This document shows positions 1-6,594 of a stretch of 34,703 bases of DNA, one piece after another. Every line of letters begins with the position of its first letter. Within the stretch, counting starts at the first letter, position 1. Source of the DNA: Salinimicrobium sp049687495. Its GTDB lineage: Bacteria; Bacteroidota; Bacteroidia; Flavobacteriales; Flavobacteriaceae. A program made the position numbers and the translations under genes. The DNA lies in assembly GCA_049687495.1 (NCBI GenBank), contig JBAVJB010000072.1, positions 1 to 34,703 of the forward strand. Direction: 5' to 3'. The notes beneath the pieces are model-generated. The model searched no databases. It saw only the letters and a program-made list of their open reading frames with translations, and was not told the origin of the DNA.

Positions 1-14
1 ATTGCCCACAAAAG

Positions 15-41
15 AAGGCTTCCTTAATGGAGGCCTTTTTT
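15..41 (+). terminator. Rho-independent terminator upstream of the tRNA
   Basis: A 9-bp stem (AAGGCTTCC at 15-23 with GGAGGCCTT at 29-37, one G-T pair) has a TTAAT loop and is followed by a run of T. It probably ends a transcript entering from the left of the window. Its stem is almost the same sequence as the terminator just after the tRNA. Confidence 0.8.
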
Positions 42-51
42 GATTGCAGAA

Positions 52-126
52 GGGTGATTAGCTCAGCTGGTTCAGAGCACTACCTCGACAAGGTAGGGGT
101 CACTGGTTCGAACCCAGTATCACCCA
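52..126 (+). tRNA. tRNA-Val (anticodon GAC)
   Basis: The full cloverleaf can be folded by eye. The 7-bp acceptor stem pairs 52-58 with 119-125. The D stem pairs 61-64 with 75-78. The anticodon stem CTACC/GGTAG is at 80-84 and 92-96. The T stem ACTGG/CCAGT is at 102-106 and 114-118 around a TTCGAAC loop. The anticodon loop is TCGACAA, which places GAC at 87-89, so this should be valine tRNA reading GUC/GUU. The discriminator base is A126 and CCA is not encoded. The base before the anticodon (position 33) is C instead of the nearly universal U. The gene stands alone between two terminators. Identity rests on the anticodon and was not checked with a covariance model. Confidence 0.93.
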
Positions 127-128
127 CG

Positions 129-159
129 AAAAAAGGCTTCCAAAACGGAAGCCTTTTTT
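129..159. terminator. Terminator after tRNA-Val, probably bidirectional
   Basis: The arms AAGGCTTCC (133-141) and GGAAGCCTT (147-155) pair perfectly and extend through flanking A and T runs to a stem of up to 13 bp with an AAAAC loop. The T run on the plus strand ends the tRNA transcript. The A run on the left gives a U tract on the minus strand, so it could also stop murF transcription. Confidence 0.85.
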
Positions 160-165
160 ATTTTT

Positions 166-198
166 AAACCTCACAGGTTTTCAAAACCTGTGAGGTTT
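166..198. repeat. Perfect 16-bp inverted repeat between tRNA and murF
   Basis: AAACCTCACAGGTTTT (166-181) and its exact complement AAAACCTGTGAGGTTT (183-198) are separated by one C. It is followed by T on the plus strand but not by a good U tract on the minus strand. It lies 7 bases beyond the murF stop codon. It may be a second terminator-like hairpin or a copy of a dispersed intergenic palindrome. No second copy exists in this window. Confidence 0.75.
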
Positions 199-205
199 TT
201 TGATT

Positions 206-1483
206 TTACAGCAGTTCAAGAACCCGCTCTAGAGCCATTCCTCTCGAACCTTTGATGAGCAACAGCGAGTTTGCAGTTTCTGAAGGATCAAACTCTTCCC
301 TGAAGTCGTCAAAACTTTTGAACTTCCGGATGTTTTCGGGAGTTTCAGTTTTAAAGAAATTCTCGCCTACCAGAAATACATGTTCAAGAGAGGTATCTGA
401 GATCTTATTTACCAACTGCTGATGTTCTTCTTCGGCCAGAGGCCCAAGTTCGAACATATCGCCTAAAATGACACTTTTGGAACCGCTGTCCATGCTGTCC
501 AGGTTCTCTATGGCTGCCGCCATGCTGGTCGGGTTTGCATTATAGGCGTCTAAAATGATGTTTTGGCCGTTCTTTTCGATGATCTGGGACCTGTTGTTAG
601 ATGGAGTGTAACTTTCCAGTCCTGCTTTAATTTCTTCGGCGGGTACTTCAAAGAATTTACCAATTGCAAAGGCAGCTGCCAGGTTGCGGGCATTGTAATC
701 ACCTATTAAATTGCTGTTGACCTCCAGCTCTTCAGTGGTTATACCTGCAAAATTGTCCTTTTTAGTATACTTCAGGTTTAGTTCTGCTTCTGGATCTTCT
801 CCAAAGCTATAGCAGCGTACATAGCTTTTTTCCTCTTTTTGCCTTGGATCATCCATATTCAAAAAGAGCATTTTTTGATGCTCTTTCAGGAAGTCATACA
901 ATTCCTTTTTTCCTTTTACGACACCTTCTTCACTTCCAAAGCCTTCCAGGTGTGCCTTTCCGAAGTTGGTGATATATCCATAATCCGGTTGGGCTATTTT
1001 ACAGAGGAATTCGATCTCTTTCTGGTGATTGGCGCCCATTTCTACTATACCTATCTGTGTTTTTTTATTCATAGACAGCAAAGTAAGTGGGACGCCTATA
1101 TGGTTGTTCAGGTTGCCTACTGTAGCAGTGGTTCGGTATTTTCTCGAAAGTGCTGCATTAATGAGCTCTTTCGTGGTGGTTTTGCCGTTGCTGCCGGTTA
1201 GCGCCAGTACGGGAAGGCCTAGATAGTTCCTGTGGTAGGTTGCAAGCTCCTGCAGAGTTTGGAGAACATTGTGGACCAGGATGAGCTGCTTCTTCATCTT
1301 TCTGGGCTGCTCGTCAATGATCGCATAACTGGCCCCTTTTTCAAGGGCTTCAATAGCAAAGTCATTGGCGTTAAAATTTTCTCCTTTAAGAGCGAAAAAA
1401 ATGCTGTCAGGTTTGATCTTCCTGGTGTCGGTGCTTACTCCGCAACTGTTTTGGAACAGCTTGTGCAACTTTTTTATTTCCAT
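206..1483 (-). CDS. murF: UDP-N-acetylmuramoyl-tripeptide--D-alanyl-D-alanine ligase
   Basis: MurF joins D-Ala-D-Ala to UDP-MurNAc-tripeptide, the last cytoplasmic step in making the peptidoglycan precursor. The 425-residue product has the Mur-ligase layout: an N-terminal substrate domain with STDTRK near residue 17, the ATP-binding loop TGSNGKTTTK at 96-105, the central-domain motif NLNNHIGVPLTLL, and a C-terminal ligase domain with DAYNANPTSM. Length is normal for the family. The gene starts with ATG 65 bases after the gldJ stop on the same strand. A terminator-like hairpin lies between them, so murF is either transcribed from its own weak promoter or by read-through. The murF-gldJ neighbourhood is shared with other flavobacteria. 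Confidence 0.96.
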   Translation of the reverse strand: MEIKKLHKLFQNSCGVSTDTRKIKPDSIFFALKGENFNANDFAIEALEKGASYAIIDEQPRKMKKQLILVHNVLQTLQELATYHRNYLGLPVLALTGSNGKTTTKELINAALSRKYRTTATVGNLNNHIGVPLTLLSMNKKTQIGIVEMGANHQKEIEFLCKIAQPDYGYITNFGKAHLEGFGSEEGVVKGKKELYDFLKEHQKMLFLNMDDPRQKEEKSYVRCYSFGEDPEAELNLKYTKKDNFAGITTEELEVNSNLIGDYNARNLAAAFAIGKFFEVPAEEIKAGLESYTPSNNRSQIIEKNGQNIILDAYNANPTSMAAAIENLDSMDSGSKSVILGDMFELGPLAEEEHQQLVNKISDTSLEHVFLVGENFFKTETPENIRKFKSFDDFREEFDPSETANSLLLIKGSRGMALERVLELL

Positions 1484-1497
1484 AAAATAAAGCTATA

Positions 1498-1525
1498 AAA
1501 AAAGCCCTAACTAAGGTCAGGGCTT
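1498..1525 (-). terminator. Terminator between gldJ and murF
   Basis: On the minus strand the arms AGCCCT and AGGGCT pair around a short loop and are followed by seven T (the A run at about 1497-1503). It should reduce read-through from gldJ into murF. Confidence 0.7.
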
Positions 1526-1548
1526 CTTCTTAAATTCTTATGCGGCTT

Positions 1549-3237
1549 TTAATTTGTCGCAGTTTTATTCTTTTTAAGAGATTTTGATCCTACACGAGAC
1601 ATGGCGTTTCTAAAACCAATATAGTCTGTGGCCATGTCCTGAGGGAAGAATCTCCTTTGAGCAGGGTCTAACCAGTAAGCACGGTCTCTCCAGGATCCAC
1701 CTTTGTAAACTCTCACGTTGTTGTCAATAAGAGTGGTTCTTCCTGTAGAAGTGTCGTACTGCAGGCTTTGTCCTCCTATGCTATCGACAGTTGCCGTGTG
1801 AACCGGAGAATTGTACATTCTTTTGTTAGGATCCTGCACTTCCTCGAAGTTGTTGTAGTATCTACTGGAATTTCTATCTCCATCCCTGAAGTCCCTGTTG
1901 TCACTTTCGGAAAAGTTTGGTCTTAAGTAAGTATCTTCTTTTGTAATAGGAACAGTTTTGATCTCTCCCGGAAGGTTCCTTGCCACAATTTTACCATTGC
2001 TCAAGGTGTCATATGTAATTTCGTCAACGCCCAATACTTTTACAGTACCGTCTTCTGTGATCGCATTTTTGGTATAAACATTCCCTCTGTAGTAGTTGAA
2101 GTCGTTAAACTCATCATCAACTATAGGGCGGTAAACATCGGCAACCCATTCTGCTACGTTACCGGCCATATCGTACAGGCCGAAATCGTTTGGTTCGTAA
2201 GATTTAACTTCGGCAGTAATATCGGCGCCGTCGTCACTCCATCCGGCAATTCCGCCGTAATCACCATCACCCTGCTTGAAGTTGGCCATTTGATCGCCGC
2301 GTTTTCTTGCGTCTCCGGACCTCGTGTACTGACTATCCCACGGATATTTCTTTCTTCCGCGGTAAACGTTATAATTTCTGATTCCAACAAGTGCAAGAGC
2401 GGCATATTCCCACTCAGCTTCGGTAGGAAGTCTGTATTCCGGAAGCAACACCCCATGTTTACGCTGTACGTAAAGATTGGTGGCTCCCGAAGCCTCAGCA
2501 TCTTCACCACCTTGAGTGCCTTCGACCATAAATCTGTCGGCATTTTTTCCGCCTCGTACTAATTCTTCGTTGCCTCCATAAGTTTTACTGGGAGCATTTA
2601 AATAAGTTTCGGTACTAAAAGTTTCTCCAGGTTCGGCAGCAAAACGTGCGCCTTCTTGAGTAAAACCTTCTTTCTCAAGTCTAAGTTCGTTCACACGATC
2701 TGTTCTCCACTTACTGAATTCAACAGCCTGTATCCAACTCACACCTACTACCGGATAATTTGCATAAGCCGGGTGGCGCAGGTAGTTGTTGGTCATGGTT
2801 TCGTTATATCCAAGACGGTTTCTCCAAACAAGCGTATCGGGAAGAGCTCCCTGGTAAATGTTGCGGTATCTTTCCTGGCTTGGAGGATAAACCCTCTTCA
2901 GGTAATCTAAGTACTCCAGGTACATAAGGTTAGTCACCTCTGTCTCGTCCATGTAAAATGACTGAACGTGCTGTTGAGTCGGGCTGTTATTCCAGTCATG
3001 CATCACATCATCTTCCACGCGGCCCATTGTGAAAGTTCCGCCTTCCACAAAGACCAATCCCGGTCCTGCATCCTGTTCGTCGTAATCAGCATTGTAGTTG
3101 AATCCACCCTCCTTAGAGTTGATGTCCCATCCGGTGGCACGGGAATTATTCTTATAATCCTTGGATTTGTTACAGCTGAAGAGACCGGCGCTTAAAGCGA
3201 TGGCGACAAATGCTTTTACAGCAAGCTTATTTCTCAT
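1549..3237 (-). CDS. gldJ: Gliding motility / type IX secretion lipoprotein GldJ
   Basis: The 562-residue protein begins with a lipoprotein signal ending in LFSC, making Cys22 the lipidated residue. A formylglycine-generating-enzyme-like (SUMF1) fold follows, beginning around GPGLVFVEGGTFTMG (about residue 58) and ending with VYKGGSWRDRAYWLDPAQRRFF and YIGFRNAM near the C terminus. The segment ATGWDINSKEGGFNYN and the motif MHDWNNSPTQQHVQSFYMDETEVTN match GldJ rather than its paralogue GldK. In Flavobacterium johnsoniae GldJ is needed for gliding and for stable GldK, and so for type IX secretion. It is thought to sit in the outer membrane facing the periplasm. The gene is transcribed away from porV, with a good Bacteroidota promoter upstream. 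Confidence 0.95.
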   Translation of the reverse strand: MRNKLAVKAFVAIALSAGLFSCNKSKDYKNNSRATGWDINSKEGGFNYNADYDEQDAGPGLVFVEGGTFTMGRVEDDVMHDWNNSPTQQHVQSFYMDETEVTNLMYLEYLDYLKRVYPPSQERYRNIYQGALPDTLVWRNRLGYNETMTNNYLRHPAYANYPVVGVSWIQAVEFSKWRTDRVNELRLEKEGFTQEGARFAAEPGETFSTETYLNAPSKTYGGNEELVRGGKNADRFMVEGTQGGEDAEASGATNLYVQRKHGVLLPEYRLPTEAEWEYAALALVGIRNYNVYRGRKKYPWDSQYTRSGDARKRGDQMANFKQGDGDYGGIAGWSDDGADITAEVKSYEPNDFGLYDMAGNVAEWVADVYRPIVDDEFNDFNYYRGNVYTKNAITEDGTVKVLGVDEITYDTLSNGKIVARNLPGEIKTVPITKEDTYLRPNFSESDNRDFRDGDRNSSRYYNNFEEVQDPNKRMYNSPVHTATVDSIGGQSLQYDTSTGRTTLIDNNVRVYKGGSWRDRAYWLDPAQRRFFPQDMATDYIGFRNAMSRVGSKSLKKNKTATN

Positions 3238-3270
3238 ATGTACAATATCTTTTGTAGCAATTTTTGCTTT

Positions 3271-3300
3271 GCAATATAGTAATTAACGCAAAACTTTCAA
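3271..3300 (-). promoter_or_regulatory. Bacteroidota-type promoter of gldJ
   Basis: On the minus strand, TTG (CAA at 3298-3300), a 19-base spacer and TATATTGC (3271-3278) fit the Bacteroidota pattern TTG-N17-23-TAnnTTTG with one mismatch. Transcription would begin near 3264, about 27 bases before the ATG. Confidence 0.6.
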
Positions 3301-3693
3301 GATTATTTCAGCAGATTGCCTGTCTGTTACTGTCCTGAAAATCTTAATGATAACGGGTTTCTGAGCCCTTTATTATCCTGTCTTACATTTCTTTCTGGCT
3401 AAAAACCTGAAAAACAACAGGCTTCTAAAATGGCAAAAATAATTGTTTTTTCTTTTCTGAAGATATTTTTTACCACAACTATAGCAAATCGGAACAATTA
3501 GATAATAGGGAGCAAGTAATTGTTTCCTAGATTTTTTCACAATTTATATAAGATTTAAAGGAATACTTGAGTTGGGGGTTATCCAGGCCTAAAAATTTTT
3601 ATGAAAATCTTTATAAGCTTCTGTTAATTTATACGTTATGTTAGGAAAAAAGGAGAAATTCGGTGATCCTGTATGTAAGTTGCGGATTTCGGG

Positions 3694-3701
3694 TATATTT
3701 G
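3694..3701 (+). promoter_or_regulatory. Minus-7 element of the porV promoter
   Basis: TATATTTG matches TAnnTTTG exactly and lies 19 bases before the porV ATG, giving a very short leader. No TTG is correctly spaced upstream, so only the minus-7 half is supported. Confidence 0.5.
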
Positions 3702-3720
3702 TTAATTATTAATCAGCCGT

Positions 3721-4881
3721 ATGAAGAATTTATCGCTTTTAGTATTAAGTTTAATGTTGTTTCTTAATGCTAAATCTTTTGCTCAGGAAGAACAGGATAG
3801 GGTAATTACCACAGCGGTACCATTTTTACTCATTGCTGCCGATGCACGTGCAGCAGGAATGGGAGACCAGGGGGTAGCGACGTCGGTCGACGCTTTTGCC
3901 CAGCAATGGAATCCTGCGAAGTATGTTTTTGCTGAAAGTCAACAGGGATTTGGTGTGACCTACACTCCATACCTGAGCGAACTGGTAAGTGATATTTTTC
4001 TGGGGAACATTACCTACTATAATAGAATAAGCGACAGAAGTGCCTTTGGTGCCAGTTTTAAGTATTTCAGCCTTGGTAATATTGAGGCGAGGGACACCCC
4101 CGAGGATCTTCCTTTAATATTGAGTCCTAATGAATTTACCCTTGACCTCTCTTATGCGTTAAGGTTGAGTGATAATTTTTCAATGGCTGTAGCCGGTAGG
4201 TATTTGCGTTCTGATCTTAAGTTAGCTCCCGTAGATCCCGATGCAACCGCGGCCAGTACCTTTGGAGTGGATGTGGCGGCATATTACCGCAGCCAGGCTA
4301 TAGATTTCACCAACTTTGATGGCCGATGGAGAGCTGGGGTGAATTTTTCTAACATAGGCCCAAAGATCAAATATGATGAAGGCGGGCAGGAAAACTTTAT
4401 TCCCACTAACCTGAAGATAGGTGGAGGATTCGATTTTATCCTGGACCAGTCCAATACTATTGGAACTTATCTCGAATTCAATAAACTTTTGGTGCCGACT
4501 CCTAAAGATTTTGATGGTGATGGTGATATCGATGCAGAAGACAATCAGGAGTATAACTCAATAGGTGCAATAGAAGGAATTTTTAAATCTTTTGGCGATG
4601 CGCCCGACGGGTTTAGCGAAGAATTAAAGGAAGTGACCTGGGCTGTGGGAGGAGAGTATGTCTATGAAGATACTTTTGCTTTTAGGACCGGTTACTTTCA
4701 TGAAAGTCCCGAAAAGGGTTCCAGAGAGTTCGTTTCTTTTGGGGCAGGTTTCAAGTATAATGTGGTCAACATTGATATTTCCTACCTGTTCTCCACTTCA
4801 GAAGTGGTAAGTCCTTTAGAGGGTACTTTGCGTTTTGGCCTTACTTTCAACTTTGGTAGGCAATACACCGAAATTTATTAG
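3721..4881 (+). CDS. porV: Type IX secretion outer-membrane protein PorV (LptO)
   Basis: PorV is a 14-strand outer-membrane beta-barrel of the FadL family. It carries type IX secretion substrates from the Sov translocon to the PorU attachment complex. The 386-residue product has a signal peptide ending at about SFAQ (residue 21). Then comes the PorV hallmark around ITTAVPFLLIAADARAAGMGDQGVATS (30-56), barrel-like alternating segments, and a C-terminal strand ending in LRFGLTFNFGRQYTEIY. Length is normal. Residues 263-274 read DFDGDGDIDAED, an EF-hand-like calcium loop in a region that varies between homologues. It is transcribed alone from the strand opposite gldJ. porU, its usual neighbour, is absent from the window. 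Confidence 0.95.
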   Translation: MKNLSLLVLSLMLFLNAKSFAQEEQDRVITTAVPFLLIAADARAAGMGDQGVATSVDAFAQQWNPAKYVFAESQQGFGVTYTPYLSELVSDIFLGNITYYNRISDRSAFGASFKYFSLGNIEARDTPEDLPLILSPNEFTLDLSYALRLSDNFSMAVAGRYLRSDLKLAPVDPDATAASTFGVDVAAYYRSQAIDFTNFDGRWRAGVNFSNIGPKIKYDEGGQENFIPTNLKIGGGFDFILDQSNTIGTYLEFNKLLVPTPKDFDGDGDIDAEDNQEYNSIGAIEGIFKSFGDAPDGFSEELKEVTWAVGGEYVYEDTFAFRTGYFHESPEKGSREFVSFGAGFKYNVVNIDISYLFSTSEVVSPLEGTLRFGLTFNFGRQYTEIY

Positions 4882-4892
4882 AATAAAAACGA

Positions 4893-4924
4893 CTGTATAA
4901 ATCACTCATTATTAATTATCTTTG
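4893..4924 (+). promoter_or_regulatory. Promoter of cdd
   Basis: TATCTTTG (4917-4924) is an exact TAnnTTTG element. CTG at 4893-4895 is a one-mismatch TTG element 21 bases upstream. Transcription would begin near 4931, leaving a leader of about 70 bases that contains the hairpin at 4950-4975. Confidence 0.55.
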
Positions 4925-4949
4925 CACCTGAAATTAAAGGGCAAACGAA

Positions 4950-4980
4950 CTCCCGGACTGATAAAGTTGCGGGAGCTTTT
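4950..4980 (+). terminator. Terminator-like hairpin in the cdd leader
   Basis: CTCCCG (4950-4955) pairs with CGGGAG (4970-4975), with a possible inner ACT/AGT helix, and is followed by CTTTT. It may end porV transcription. If the promoter at 4917-4924 is real, it also lies inside the cdd leader and could act as an attenuator. Confidence 0.5.
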
Positions 4981-4999
4981 GTCTTCAGAAACTACATAA

Positions 5000-5482
5000 A
5001 TGAAGAAAATAACCATTAGCGCAGATCTTGATGTGTTCGATTCCGAAGAGGAATTGTCTCAGGATGTTCAGGATCTTATGAAACAAGCTATAGATGCAAG
5101 AGAAAAATCGTATTCGCCTTACTCCCAGTTTAAGGTAGGAGCGGCTATCCTGCTGGAGAATGGTGAAGTGATCACCGGTAGCAATCAGGAGAATGCTTCT
5201 TATCCTGCAGGCTTATGTGCCGAGAGAACGGCTATATTTTATGCCGGGGCAAAATATCCGGGAGAAAAGATTCTAAAAATGGCACTTTCGGCCCGCTCTC
5301 AAAATCATCCTGTTGAGGTGCCTACCCCTCCATGCGGTTCATGCAGGCAGGCTATTGCAGAGTATGAGGTGAAGCAGGAGCAGCCTATTGAGATCTATTT
5401 TATGGGAGAAAAAGGTAAGGTGGTAAAAGCCAATTCGGTGTCAGATCTTTTACCGCTTATCTTCGACAATTCATACCTATAA
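5000..5482 (+). CDS. cdd: Cytidine deaminase
   Basis: It hydrolyses cytidine and deoxycytidine to uridine and deoxyuridine in pyrimidine salvage. The 160-residue protein has the zinc-dependent deaminase motifs: CAERTA with zinc ligand Cys73 and proton shuttle Glu75, and PCGSCRQ with ligands Cys112 and Cys115. FKVGAAILLENGEVITGSNQENASYP precedes the first motif, as in tetrameric cytidine deaminases. About 30 residues before the catalytic domain form an acidic helix-like extension, somewhat longer than the shortest bacterial enzymes. It lies between porV and pdhA on the same strand with its own promoter element. Confidence 0.95.
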   Translation: MKKITISADLDVFDSEEELSQDVQDLMKQAIDAREKSYSPYSQFKVGAAILLENGEVITGSNQENASYPAGLCAERTAIFYAGAKYPGEKILKMALSARSQNHPVEVPTPPCGSCRQAIAEYEVKQEQPIEIYFMGEKGKVVKANSVSDLLPLIFDNSYL

Positions 5483-5499
5483 CGTTTTCGCGCTTTTTA

Positions 5500-5521
5500 G
5501 AACAGAAACTGTTTTCTGTTC
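5500..5521 (+). terminator. Hairpin downstream of cdd
   Basis: GAACAGAAA (5500-5508) pairs perfectly with TTTCTGTTC (5513-5521). The T tract after it is weak, though a small CTATT/AATAG hairpin and TATTTTT follow. It probably separates cdd from the pyruvate dehydrogenase genes. Confidence 0.5.
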
Positions 5522-5534
5522 CTATTGAAAATAG

Positions 5535-5542
5535 TATTTTTG
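5535..5542 (+). promoter_or_regulatory. Minus-7 element of the pdhA promoter
   Basis: TATTTTTG fits TAnnTTTG and lies 47 bases before the pdhA ATG. A well-placed TTG is not evident, so support is partial. Confidence 0.45.
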
Positions 5543-5589
5543 TTGTTCGCTTGGCGCAAGCATTGCTTAGCATTAAAAACTAGTCATTA

Positions 5590-6591
5590 ATGAAGAAAAT
5601 AACAAAAGCCACTTACCTGAAGTGGTATGAGGACATGCTGTTCTGGCGGAAGTTTGAAGATAAACTTGCGCAGGTTTATATTCAGCAGAAAGTAAGAGGT
5701 TTTTTACACCTATATAATGGTCAGGAAGCGATTCTTGCAGGTGCTTTACATGCGATGGATCTTTCTAAAGACCGAATGATCACTGCTTACCGAAACCACG
5801 TACAGCCAATTGGAATGGGAGTTGACCCGCGCCGCGTAATGGCCGAGCTTTACGGTAAGAAAACAGGAACTTCTCACGGGATGGGTGGTTCTATGCATAT
5901 TTTCTCTAAAGAACACCGTTTTTACGGAGGTCACGGGATCGTAGGAGGACAAATTCCTTTGGGTGCCGGCCTGGCGTTTGCCGACAAATACTTTAAGAGA
6001 GATGCCGTTACTTTAACCTTTTTGGGAGATGGAGCAGCGCGCCAGGGTTCTCTTCACGAGACCTTTACTATGGCCGTGAAATGGAACCTGCCGGTAGTTT
6101 TCTGTGTTGAAAACAATGGTTATGCGATGGGAACTTCTGTGGCCCGAACTTCAAAAAGCACCGAGATATGGAAACTTGGTTTGGGTTATGATATGCCTTG
6201 CGGACCTGTAGATGCGATGAATCCAGAAAAGGTGGCTGAAGCCCTTGATGAAGCCATCGCTCGTGCCCGTAAAGGTGAAGGCCCAACTTTCCTTGAGCTT
6301 AAGACATACCGTTACCGTGGACATTCCATGAGTGACGCTCAAAAATATCGTACCAAAGAAGAGGTGGCAGAGTATCAAAAGATCGATCCTATCACCCAGG
6401 TAAAAGACATTATCGAGAAGAAAAAATACGCAACAGAAAAGGAGATCAAGACGATAGACAAACGCGTTAAAGATCTGGTATCTGAATGTGAGAAATTTGC
6501 CGAAGATTCTGAATGGCCAGACGTGAGCCAGCTTTACGATGTTGTGTACGAACAAAAAGATTATCCGTTTTTATCCCATAAATTAGACTAG
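5590..6591 (+). CDS. pdhA: Pyruvate dehydrogenase E1 component, alpha subunit
   Basis: Together with the beta subunit it decarboxylates pyruvate using thiamine diphosphate and passes the acetyl group to the E2 lipoyl arm. The 333-residue protein has the thiamine-diphosphate motif GDGAARQGS (146-154) ending at Asn175-Asn176 in VENNGYAMGTS. It also has TAYRNH near residue 65, HGMGGSMH at 96-103 and the phosphorylation-loop-like YRYRGHSMSD. The gene starts with ATG and is followed after 3 bases by the E2 gene, so the two are co-transcribed. The E1 beta gene is not in this pair or elsewhere in the window, so it must be encoded elsewhere. Confidence 0.95.
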   Translation: MKKITKATYLKWYEDMLFWRKFEDKLAQVYIQQKVRGFLHLYNGQEAILAGALHAMDLSKDRMITAYRNHVQPIGMGVDPRRVMAELYGKKTGTSHGMGGSMHIFSKEHRFYGGHGIVGGQIPLGAGLAFADKYFKRDAVTLTFLGDGAARQGSLHETFTMAVKWNLPVVFCVENNGYAMGTSVARTSKSTEIWKLGLGYDMPCGPVDAMNPEKVAEALDEAIARARKGEGPTFLELKTYRYRGHSMSDAQKYRTKEEVAEYQKIDPITQVKDIIEKKKYATEKEIKTIDKRVKDLVSECEKFAEDSEWPDVSQLYDVVYEQKDYPFLSHKLD

Positions 6592-6594
6592 GTT

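Larger units (their letters stand above)
3238..3720. other. 483-bp AT-rich divergent intergenic region between gldJ and porV
   Basis: No open frame or RNA gene is recognisable here. It holds the gldJ promoter at its left end and a porV promoter element at its right end. The middle, about 3300-3690, is AT-rich and shows no similarity I can see to a coding remnant. In F. johnsoniae the sortase gene porU lies next to porV at this locus. No part of it is readable here. Confidence 0.7.

Noticed and set aside
52..200. tRNA as an integration site for a mobile element
   Set aside because: No integrase, no duplicated 3' tRNA end and no foreign genes are seen nearby. The flanking repeats are terminators.
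2154..3195. Open frames of 75-129 codons overlapping gldJ in other frames
   Set aside because: They are shadows of the gldJ coding sequence, with no independent start signals or recognisable domains. The same holds for the many small frames across pdhC, gcvP and the M3 peptidase.
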